Positions 53,605 through 61,926 of a stretch of DNA of 64,000 bases are shown piece after piece (position 1 is the stretch's first letter; the number at the start of each line of letters is the position of its first letter). The stretch spans positions 2,431,022-2,495,021 of the forward strand of contig OY282376.1 of the NCBI GenBank assembly GCA_958295845.1, in the 5' to 3' direction. A model generated the notes under the pieces. That model ran no database searches. It saw only the letters and a program-made list of their open reading frames with translations, and had not been told where the DNA came from. A program made the translations under genes and the position numbers. The stretch comes from Caldilineaceae bacterium (GTDB taxonomy: Bacteria; Chloroflexota; Anaerolineae; Caldilineales; Caldilineaceae).

Positions 53605-56544
53605 ATGTTCGAACCTAACTTCCTGCACCTTTTTCTGAACTGCCTGAGCGGCTTAACGGGGCGCGTTAGACTGCGGCGTGCCGCTATAGCGAGTCTCCTG
53701 GTGTTTGCCTTGCTCCTGTCAGCGGGCTGTTCAGACGATGAGTCGGAAGAGGCGGAGCTGGCCCTGGAAAACATGCCGTTCGGATTAGACCAATTTGAGG
53801 TTCCACCACTGGACGACCTGGTCCCAGGGCGGCTGGGCCCGCGTCCTGAAGGATCCATAAAGACCGTCGTAGAACACTACCTGCAACAGTATCAGCCCAG
53901 CGGCAGCCTGCCCAAGCTCTTTGAGACAACCCGCGTCTACGATCGGAACGGCGTCCTTCTCGCAGAATTCTTTGAGGAAGGGCGTCGCACATGGGTCACA
54001 CTCGACCAGATCTCGCCGGCCCTGATCTCTGCCACCATAGCAACCGAAGACGCCTCCTTCTTCACCAATCGCGGCGTGGACAGCCGGCGCATTGTCGGCG
54101 CGGCAATACAAAACGTACAGACTCAATCCATTGCCTCCGGCGCCAGTACGATCACAATGCAGTTGGCGCGTAACCTCTTCCTTGAACCAGAAGAAAGATT
54201 CGAACAAACCATCGATCGAAAGTTCCACGAAATTGGACTGGCCCACGACCTGACGATTCTGTTCAACAAGGAAGAGTTGCTTGAAATCTACCTGAATCTT
54301 GTCAACTACGGACATCTGGCCTACGGGCCTGAGGCGGCCGCACAAGTCTATTTTGGCAAGAGCGCCATCGACCTGACCTGGGCTGAGGCGACAATCTTGG
54401 CCGGCGTGCCCCAGCAGCCGGCATCATTTGACCTGTTCAGTAATTTCGACGCCGCCAAACAGCGGCAGCGTGTCGTTCTGGACCTTCTGGTTCGTCACGA
54501 ATTCCTGTCGCAGGAGAGGGCCGACGCCATTTTTGCCGAGGAGATTTTCCTGATCGGCAGCTCTGAACAGAAGGACTATTTGGCGCCCCATTTCGTCCTC
54601 TATGTGGAGAAAGCTCTGGAGAGGCGCATGGCCGAACTCCTCGGCATCGAGAATGGCCGCTGGAAGATGCGCCGGTCCGGCATGCATATCATTACCTCGC
54701 TAGACATGCCAATGCAGGTGCTCGCCGAACAGGAGCTCAAAGACTGGATCAACAGGGTTGGCGAAGCCTACCGCATGACCAACGGTGCTCTGGTAGCCAT
54801 CCAACCCCGGACCGGCGAAATCCTGGCCATGGTCGGCGGCATCGATTTCAATGAGGAGGATGCCGGTCAGGTGAATCTGGCTGTCAGCACGCGGCAGCCA
54901 GGCAGTTCCTTCAAACCGATTCTCTATGCGACAGCGCTTTCCGAAGACCTGATCTCACCTGCCACCGTCATATGGGATACCCCGACTGCCTATCCGGTGG
55001 GCATGGGCCACTTCTATAGTCCCCGCAACTACGACCGGACCTTCCACGGACCGGTCACAGTGCGCACCGCCCTCGCGAACAGCTACAATGTTCCGGCCGT
55101 TAAGCTCCTGGCATCGCTGGGAAACGAACGGCTGGTTTCCAAAGCGAAAGAGTTTGGCATCACAAGCCTTACCCGAGAACCCGACAGCTACGGACTGAGC
55201 CTGTCTCTTGGGGCCGGTGAAGTTTCCCTCCTCGAGTTGACCAATGCCTTTCGCACCTTTGCAAACGAAGGGCTCTATTCTCAACCGGAATTCGCCATGT
55301 TCATGGTGGACGACCTGGGCCGCTATCGGTCGCCGCCCCCGGTCGCCCAGAAACGCATCATCTCCGAAGGCGTCGCCTTCCAACTCGCTGACATGATGAG
55401 TGACAACGAGGCCAGAAGTCCGGCATTTGGCCTAAACAGCCGGCTCAAGCTGAGCCGTCCCGCCGCCGCGAAGACGGGAACAACAACCAACTTCAAAGAC
55501 AACTGGACTGTCGGCTTCACCAAATATCTTGTGGCCGGCGTATGGACTGGCAACAGCGACGGGACCCCCATGTGGGGAAATAGCGGCGCAGCCGGCGCAG
55601 CGCCCCTCTGGCATAACTTTATGGAAGCAGTGATCGCTGACAAGGGGATGCGGGCGCTGATCGGCGCCCCCGATGACCCGAACCTCTGGGAATTCGACGT
55701 ACCTGACTCCGTCGTCCAACTGCCCGATTGCCCGCCAGCGGTACGCTGCCGCACCGGAGGCGAGTACTTCACGTCCAGCTGGCTGAGCAAGACCAGGGGA
55801 AACGGTCTGCTCGCGGGCACCGTGGTCACTGGCAAAACATTGCCGACTCACTTTGCACGGTCTAACGATTTCGAAGACCTTGCATACTGTGTAGTCGACG
55901 AATCGGTCGGCGCAGTCAACGGCGGTAGAACAAACACTGTCCCGGAAACGCGTTCTCTGCTACGAATCTCGAGTTGGGTCGGTCTCGCATTCCCCCCCGG
56001 CTATTCCACCGTAGGTAGGCCACTGGCGCCAATGCCGGAGATTCAAGTGGACGAGGACGACGATGGCCTGAATACGCCGCCTCCTGAATACAGGGATGAC
56101 CTGTTCTACATTCCTGCTACAGAACATGAAAAATTTAGGCTTTTGTCATATAGCATGCAACAGGGCATTCCCGTGTCACTCGGTTCCTGTTCGGATCTGC
56201 GTTACTACACCGCGCGAGCCGGTGACAACTGGGCAGGACTGGCCAGAGCCTACGGCCTGCCCGAAAGTGTGTTGCGCAACGCCAATCTGCACGTAAATGG
56301 TTCACTCAACGGGGAACGCCTGCTCTTACCCAGGGCGATTCCCATACGGCTCCATGAAGAAAGCATGATTCACGAAGTGCAGTCGGGCGATTCCTGGGTA
56401 ATTATCGCCGCCAAGTACGATATTCCAATCAGCCTGCTCCGGGCAGCAAATCCCAACGCGATCCGGACATACTACATCCTGCGGCCCGGGGATCTACTGC
56501 ATATACCGGAGAATCTGGAAATCTTCCAGAATCCGTTCGAGTAA
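53605..56544 (+). CDS. Class A penicillin-binding protein, lipoprotein-type, with LysM-like tail
   Basis: 979 residues from ATG 53605 (AGGAGGG upstream). An in-frame ATG at 53506 also has an SD but puts the signal at residue 75. Helix IASLLVFALLLSAGC ends in a lipobox Cys (~42). GT51 glycosyltransferase domain: ATIATEDASFF (catalytic Glu), GASTITMQLARNLFL, NLVNYGHLAYGPEAAA. Transpeptidase domain: SSFKP (S434-K437), NSYNVPAVKL, and KTGTT. The C-terminus bears two LysM-like units (YYTARAGDNWAGLARAYGLP; HEVQSGDSWVIIAAKYDIP). It polymerises and cross-links peptidoglycan outside the membrane. Class A PBPs are normally anchored by a transmembrane helix, not a lipid. Its neighbour is a paralogue. 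Confidence 0.9.
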   Translation: MFEPNFLHLFLNCLSGLTGRVRLRRAAIASLLVFALLLSAGCSDDESEEAELALENMPFGLDQFEVPPLDDLVPGRLGPRPEGSIKTVVEHYLQQYQPSGSLPKLFETTRVYDRNGVLLAEFFEEGRRTWVTLDQISPALISATIATEDASFFTNRGVDSRRIVGAAIQNVQTQSIASGASTITMQLARNLFLEPEERFEQTIDRKFHEIGLAHDLTILFNKEELLEIYLNLVNYGHLAYGPEAAAQVYFGKSAIDLTWAEATILAGVPQQPASFDLFSNFDAAKQRQRVVLDLLVRHEFLSQERADAIFAEEIFLIGSSEQKDYLAPHFVLYVEKALERRMAELLGIENGRWKMRRSGMHIITSLDMPMQVLAEQELKDWINRVGEAYRMTNGALVAIQPRTGEILAMVGGIDFNEEDAGQVNLAVSTRQPGSSFKPILYATALSEDLISPATVIWDTPTAYPVGMGHFYSPRNYDRTFHGPVTVRTALANSYNVPAVKLLASLGNERLVSKAKEFGITSLTREPDSYGLSLSLGAGEVSLLELTNAFRTFANEGLYSQPEFAMFMVDDLGRYRSPPPVAQKRIISEGVAFQLADMMSDNEARSPAFGLNSRLKLSRPAAAKTGTTTNFKDNWTVGFTKYLVAGVWTGNSDGTPMWGNSGAAGAAPLWHNFMEAVIADKGMRALIGAPDDPNLWEFDVPDSVVQLPDCPPAVRCRTGGEYFTSSWLSKTRGNGLLAGTVVTGKTLPTHFARSNDFEDLAYCVVDESVGAVNGGRTNTVPETRSLLRISSWVGLAFPPGYSTVGRPLAPMPEIQVDEDDDGLNTPPPEYRDDLFYIPATEHEKFRLLSYSMQQGIPVSLGSCSDLRYYTARAGDNWAGLARAYGLPESVLRNANLHVNGSLNGERLLLPRAIPIRLHEESMIHEVQSGDSWVIIAAKYDIPISLLRAANPNAIRTYYILRPGDLLHIPENLEIFQNPFE

Positions 56545-56782
56545 ACGACTCGTTCAATCGCCGCATTTGCAGAAGGAAGTTTGCCAGACAGAGACATCGT
56601 TCGTCCTGGAAAGCATCGAAGAAGATCTGCTACAAGCCACTGTGTGAGTGGAACCAAAAGGCGCCGTCCTATCGTTAGCTGGATCGAGGCGTAAATTCCA
56701 CGACGGAGCCTGTCAGGGTGAGGCAGTGGGGTAGCCGCCTTAATTTAGAAACGACCCGCATTGATAGAGACTGCTAAGCCTC

Positions 56783-59674
56783 ATGCCTGCACTTCCTTTC
56801 GATCGGCGTATCCCACTCCTTACTATTCTTGTCTTGACGATCCTCCTGGCCGGGTGCGGCTCCCGGCGAGGGGCTGTCGGGCGAAGGCCGGCGATCTCAC
56901 TGTCTGATGTAGCCGAAGCCTATCTGCAGATTTATCAGCCCGGTCCCCTTCCCCGCGTCTTCCAAACCACCTTCGTGTACGACCGCAACGGGCAGTTGCT
57001 CGCCGAGCTAATCGGGGAAGGCCGGCGTGAATGGGTGTCGTTAGACCGCATCTCACCGCACCTGATCAATGCAACGATCGCAACCGAAGACGCAACCTTC
57101 TTCACCAATCCCGGTGTAGACCCGGCTCGTATAGCCGGTGCCGCGCTCCAGAATGTGGAACAGGGCGAGATCGTCTCCGGAGCCAGTACGATTACCATGC
57201 AACTTGCGCGTAATCTGTTTCTGGGGTCCGAGGAACGCTACGATCAGACGTTCGATCGCAAGATCGCAGAGGCCGGACTGGCTGCCGATCTGACGCGGAC
57301 CTACACCAAAGAAGAACTCCTCGAACTGTATCTGAACCTTCTCAACTACGGGCAACTAGCCTATGGACCCCAGGCGGCCGCTCGCACCTATTTTGGCAAA
57401 TCCGCCGCAGATCTGAACCTGGCTGAGGCAACGCTAATTGCCGGCATTCCCCAATCGCCCGCGCGCTTTGACCTGTTCGAGGACTTTGGTTCCGCCAAAG
57501 AAAGGCAAAGAACAGTCCTGTCCCTGATGGTACGACACGGTTTGCTGTCTCTCGACGAAGCAAATGCGACATTTGCCGCAAGAGTTGAACTGGGTGGGTC
57601 GCCCGAGATAGTCTCACCCTATGCCCCGCATTTCGTCGACTACGTAGTTCGTGAACTGGACCGAACCTACGGCGAAGGTTATGTTCGGCGGACCGGGTGG
57701 CATATCTATACAACGATTGATATGACACTACAGGAAAGAGCGCAACAGATCGTCTCCCGGCAGGTTGCCGCTCTCCAACCCCGTTTCGACATGAACAATG
57801 GCGCGCTCATCGCTCTCAAGCCTGGAACAGCAGAGATTCTCGCCATGGTCGGCAGCATCGACTACAGAAATGAAGAGATTGACGGCCAGGTCAATGTCGT
57901 GATCAGCCCTCGGCAGCCGGGCAGCGCTATCAAGCCTGTACTCTACGCGACAGCCTTCAGCGACAATCTCATTAGCCCGGCAACCGTAATCTGGGACACG
58001 CCAATCACCTATAAAATCAGCAGAATTGAGCAGTACAGGCCGCTCAACTACGATCGAAAGTTTCACGGGCCTGTCACCGCACGCGCGGCCCTCGCCAACA
58101 GCTACAACGTCCCCGCCGTAAAACTTCTTGACGCAGTAACTGTCCAACGCATGCTGGAAAGCGCCCGCAAGATGGGCATAGGCAGCCTGCACCGGGGAAC
58201 CGACTGGTACGGACTAAGTCTGACCCTGGGAGGAGGCGAGGTCACACTTCTCGACCTGGCAACTGCCTACCATACAATTGCCAATCGAGGGCTCTACCAG
58301 CCTCCTCGATATGTCCTTACGATTACTGACGGCCAGGGCCAGACCCTGCTTGAAGAAAACTCGAATGAAGGACTGCCGGCAATCACAGAGGATGCCGCCT
58401 CCCTGGTTACCGATATCCTCAGCGACGATCCGGCGCGGGTACCCATGTTTGGGGCCGGAAGTCAGTTGACGCTGGATCGACCTGTGGCGGCAAAGACCGG
58501 TACAACTGACAACAATCGCGATGCCTGGACGATGGGCTTCACTCGCCATCTGCTTGCAGGAGTCTGGGTAGGCAACACCGATGGCCGCCCCATGCGCAAT
58601 GCAACCGGCGCCGGCGCAGCCGCACCGGTCTGGAACGAGTTCATGCGCACAGTCCTCGCAGACCCGGAGCTACTGGCCATACTGCAGGCGCCGGCAGCAG
58701 ATGCCGATTGGGACTTTCAGGTAAGCGATAGTGTGCAACTACTGGATATCTGCCCGCCAGGCCTCATCTGCCGGCAAGGGGGCGGCGAATTTTTCAGCGC
58801 AACCTGGCTGGACACCGCCACCGATCTCGGACAGGGCAGCAAAGAAGATGATGGAATCGAAGACGCCGATTACCATCAGAACAGTAGCACGCTCCCCCTG
58901 GTCGACAGCGTCCGGAACATCCCTTCAGCTCCCGTCTACCTGAATCGGCAGACGGATGCCGGTCTGGAAACGCGCCTCCTCGGCTACTGTGGCCACCCAG
59001 GTGGCGGGCAGCGCGCTCTCCTGGCCCTTCCCGACCCCTTTGGACTGTCAACGGAGGCGCTCACGAATTGCCTTGGCTGCTGGTCGATTGAGGAAGAGGA
59101 CACCGAGTTGTTCGACGAAGGCAGGCTGTTACGCGACAGGAAGGGCGCGCTTCTGTGGAATTTGGGGCGAGGCTTTCCCGTCTACCTGGGACAGTGTGAC
59201 GAGATGGACTCGATGGCTGCCAATACTGGGCTGTCAGTCGGAATCGACTTCGCCAGCGCCGGCACTCTGGTTTCTCCTGAAATATTCTCAAGTGGACAGT
59301 TATCTGAGGCGGGAAACGCTGACTTCCTGGGACCCTACCGTTTCATCCTGGATCGCATTTGGCATGATGACCAGTGCCCGGGAGAGTACGTCATGGGCCA
59401 GGCCATCGACGACAGAGGCATTGCGCTCCCTGGCCTTACGATACGCCTGACTGATGCTTGGGATAACACATTTCAGACTGTCTCCAAGAGCGGTGCAAAC
59501 GACGCCGGCAGATTCGATTTCCCCATCTCCGGCCGGGACGACCCTCAAAGTTTCACACTGCAGGTCCTCGACGCCAACGGGAATCCCAATGGCTCCCCTA
59601 TCCTCGTACCACATCGTATCGACCAATCCAACAGCACGCGCTGCCACCACCTCGTCGTTCGGCGTCAGTCCTAG
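56783..59674 (+). CDS. Second class A penicillin-binding protein, lipoprotein-type
   Basis: 963 residues. Signal PLLTILVLTILLAGC has its lipobox Cys at 25. GT51: ATIATEDATFF, GASTITMQLARNLFLG, NLLNYGQLAYGPQAAA. Transpeptidase: SAIKP (S381-K384), NSYNVPAVKL, AAKTGTT. It is closely alike the upstream protein through both catalytic domains but differs after ~665, where LysM is replaced by a Cys-containing region and a beta-sandwich (ALPGLTIRLTDAW... FDFPISGRDD) like a carboxypeptidase-regulatory domain. The pair arose by tandem duplication. 238 bp separate them; no terminator or repeat is obvious there. Confidence 0.9.
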   Translation: MPALPFDRRIPLLTILVLTILLAGCGSRRGAVGRRPAISLSDVAEAYLQIYQPGPLPRVFQTTFVYDRNGQLLAELIGEGRREWVSLDRISPHLINATIATEDATFFTNPGVDPARIAGAALQNVEQGEIVSGASTITMQLARNLFLGSEERYDQTFDRKIAEAGLAADLTRTYTKEELLELYLNLLNYGQLAYGPQAAARTYFGKSAADLNLAEATLIAGIPQSPARFDLFEDFGSAKERQRTVLSLMVRHGLLSLDEANATFAARVELGGSPEIVSPYAPHFVDYVVRELDRTYGEGYVRRTGWHIYTTIDMTLQERAQQIVSRQVAALQPRFDMNNGALIALKPGTAEILAMVGSIDYRNEEIDGQVNVVISPRQPGSAIKPVLYATAFSDNLISPATVIWDTPITYKISRIEQYRPLNYDRKFHGPVTARAALANSYNVPAVKLLDAVTVQRMLESARKMGIGSLHRGTDWYGLSLTLGGGEVTLLDLATAYHTIANRGLYQPPRYVLTITDGQGQTLLEENSNEGLPAITEDAASLVTDILSDDPARVPMFGAGSQLTLDRPVAAKTGTTDNNRDAWTMGFTRHLLAGVWVGNTDGRPMRNATGAGAAAPVWNEFMRTVLADPELLAILQAPAADADWDFQVSDSVQLLDICPPGLICRQGGGEFFSATWLDTATDLGQGSKEDDGIEDADYHQNSSTLPLVDSVRNIPSAPVYLNRQTDAGLETRLLGYCGHPGGGQRALLALPDPFGLSTEALTNCLGCWSIEEEDTELFDEGRLLRDRKGALLWNLGRGFPVYLGQCDEMDSMAANTGLSVGIDFASAGTLVSPEIFSSGQLSEAGNADFLGPYRFILDRIWHDDQCPGEYVMGQAIDDRGIALPGLTIRLTDAWDNTFQTVSKSGANDAGRFDFPISGRDDPQSFTLQVLDANGNPNGSPILVPHRIDQSNSTRCHHLVVRRQS

Positions 59675-59941
59675 CAGCGGCAAATCAACGATTACAATGC
59701 GTTGTACCTACGGTCGCGCCACAATGTTTTTTGACTGGCTATAATATGGGGAGGACCGACCACAATCAGGTACAAAAGTGTTGGGAATTGGCGCGGGATA
59801 TGGGTACACTGGATAGGATACGTGTAATGTCTCCGAAACGAATCCGTATTCTGGGGCCGTGCCCGAAGTCACAACATAGTTTTCGCATCCGGCAGTATTG
59901 GAGGCCGGCTTTCCACCTATACGGGAATCTGGAGGGAATAG

Positions 59942-61810
59942 ATGCATTTCAAAATTTCATGGCGTTATGTTAGCCTCGCCGCCTTCTTGGCGCTGGTTCT
60001 CATAGCAGGCCCATACGCCCTGACTGCGCAGGGTTCCGTCGAATCTTCGACTGTAAGTGGGCAGCTGAACGAGCAGTTCGCCAAACACTACCTTGCTTTG
60101 CGAGTAATCGATACATCGCAGGCTGTCTCGATAAAGATGGATTACCAGCCCCAGCATAGCCACATACTGGATGAGGGGACCGGATTCTATGTCTTTAAGC
60201 AGTCCGGATTCGATAGGTACATCAACGCCGCGCCTCCCTCGGATAGCGCCTTCCGAACAGGCACACAGGAATCGATGGAAGGCACCAAACGCAAGGTAAC
60301 CCAGATTGGCGCTGAAGATGTCTCAGAAATCGTCACGATCGTTGTCTACAATGACACAACGATGGACTTTTCCTATACCTTGACGGGTGAAAACGTCAGA
60401 TTCGTAGACGAATCCGGCGAACAGGTTGTAAGCGGCAGCACGCCTTCTGTACCTGAGACCTCCACGCCGACCCCTTCCGGGCTCCAGGGGGCCGCGGCCT
60501 CTGCAGCAGCCCCAGCGGCAGTCGTGACGACCAGCGCGGTACGGTCGACCTGGGTCAGAGGCCAGCTGAATGAACAGTTCGAGAAACACTACCTCGGTCT
60601 GTCAGTTGTAGATACGGGACTGTCCGTAACGATCAAAATGGAATACGATCCGCAGAATAGCAGTCCGATTGACGACAATTCTGGCTTCTACGTCTTCAAA
60701 CAGTCAGGATTTGACAGGTACATCAATGCCGAGCCACCGTCAGATACTGTCTTTGTAACCGGCTCATTGGATTCGATGGATGGCATCAAGCGCAAGGTTG
60801 TCGAAATCGGCATCGACGACGTTGGCGAAATCGTGACGCTGGTCACCTTTAACGACACCACCACGCCCTTCTCCTACACGTTGCAGGGTGAAAACGTGCT
60901 GTTCCTCGACGACTCTGGCGAACAGGTTGAAGGCGACAGAGTGGTTGTCCAGCTACCCGCTGGCGGAACCGCTGACTCGACTTCGGCTGGCACAACAGAG
61001 ATTACTCAGGGCAGTTCATACACTGTCCAGACGGGCGATACACTCGGCACCATCTCCTCACAAGCCTACGGCAGCACTGTATACTGGTCCTCTATCTGCA
61101 CGGCCAATTCACTTTCAAACTGCGACCTGATTGAAGTAGGCGACGTACTGACGATTCCGAGTCAGACTGATGCCGAAACCATTCGGACAGGGGGCGCACC
61201 GACACCTGCCGCTACGGCTGAGGCGACAGAGGCTGTGTCACCCACGGCTACAGCGGATGCAATGCCTGAGGCAACTGCTACGGCAACCCCAGCCGCTACA
61301 GCAGACGCAATGCCCGAGGCAACAGCAGTTGCTACGCCGGCTGCCACCGCGATGCCGGAACCGACCAGTGATCCAGGCATGATGGAAGACGATCTCATCG
61401 AAGTTGCCGAAGACTATGAGCAACTGGACATTCTGCTTTTGGCTCTGGACCTGGCCGGCCTGACTTCGTCCGTAGCCGACGGAGGCCCCTATACCATCTT
61501 TGCTCCGACCAACGCTGCGTTTGCCTCACTGCCCGAGGCTAGACTGGACATGCTGATGGCCGACTCGGACCTGCTGGCCGATACACTCAGGTACCATATT
61601 GTGGCAGGAAAGCTGAAAGTGTCCGACCTCTCGGCGCAATCCTCGCTGACTACACTTCACGGAGATACCATCACCCTGAGTACGAGCGATGACGGATCGC
61701 TTGCCGTCGAAGGTGTCAGCATCGTAACCTCTGACGTGGAAGCTTCGAACGGGGTCATTCACTTCATCCACCAGCTGCTTCCGGATCCGGATGATAGCAG
61801 TTCTCAATAG
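59942..61810 (+). CDS. Secreted repeat/LysM/fasciclin surface protein
   Basis: 622 residues; ATG 59942 has GGAGGG six bases before it. Signal to ~30 (LAAFLALVLIAGPYALTAQG). Two copies of a ~125-residue unit, starting GQLNEQFAKHYLALRVID (39) and GQLNEQFEKHYLGLSVVD (206), with GFYVFKQSGFDRYINA and FNDTTxxFSYTLxGENVxFxDxSGEQV in both. Then a LysM domain (SYTVQTGDTLGTISSQAYG, ~358), a Thr/Pro/Ala/Glu-rich linker (~410-475), and a fasciclin domain from ~482 (DILLLALDLAGLTS, TIFAPTNAAFASLP, LRYHIVAGKL, GVIHFIHQLLPD). LysM may hold it to the wall and FAS1 mediates adhesion. The repeated unit resembles no family I know. Confidence 0.85.
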   Translation: MHFKISWRYVSLAAFLALVLIAGPYALTAQGSVESSTVSGQLNEQFAKHYLALRVIDTSQAVSIKMDYQPQHSHILDEGTGFYVFKQSGFDRYINAAPPSDSAFRTGTQESMEGTKRKVTQIGAEDVSEIVTIVVYNDTTMDFSYTLTGENVRFVDESGEQVVSGSTPSVPETSTPTPSGLQGAAASAAAPAAVVTTSAVRSTWVRGQLNEQFEKHYLGLSVVDTGLSVTIKMEYDPQNSSPIDDNSGFYVFKQSGFDRYINAEPPSDTVFVTGSLDSMDGIKRKVVEIGIDDVGEIVTLVTFNDTTTPFSYTLQGENVLFLDDSGEQVEGDRVVVQLPAGGTADSTSAGTTEITQGSSYTVQTGDTLGTISSQAYGSTVYWSSICTANSLSNCDLIEVGDVLTIPSQTDAETIRTGGAPTPAATAEATEAVSPTATADAMPEATATATPAATADAMPEATAVATPAATAMPEPTSDPGMMEDDLIEVAEDYEQLDILLLALDLAGLTSSVADGGPYTIFAPTNAAFASLPEARLDMLMADSDLLADTLRYHIVAGKLKVSDLSAQSSLTTLHGDTITLSTSDDGSLAVEGVSIVTSDVEASNGVIHFIHQLLPDPDDSSSQ

Positions 61811-61853
61811 CGATCAGCCCTGACCAGGGCAATCGCTCCCAAACTGGCTCTAG

Positions 61854-61892
61854 GAACGCCCTCAGTTTACAAAACGAGGGCGTTCTTTTTCT
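61854..61892 (+). terminator. Terminator after the fasciclin gene
   Basis: Ten-base-pair stem GAACGCCCTC / GAGGGCGTTC (61854-61863 with 61876-61885) followed by TTTTTCTT. Confidence 0.9.
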
Positions 61893-61926
61893 TGCCCCCT
61901 TCGCACATGCGTGCTACAATTCTCCC

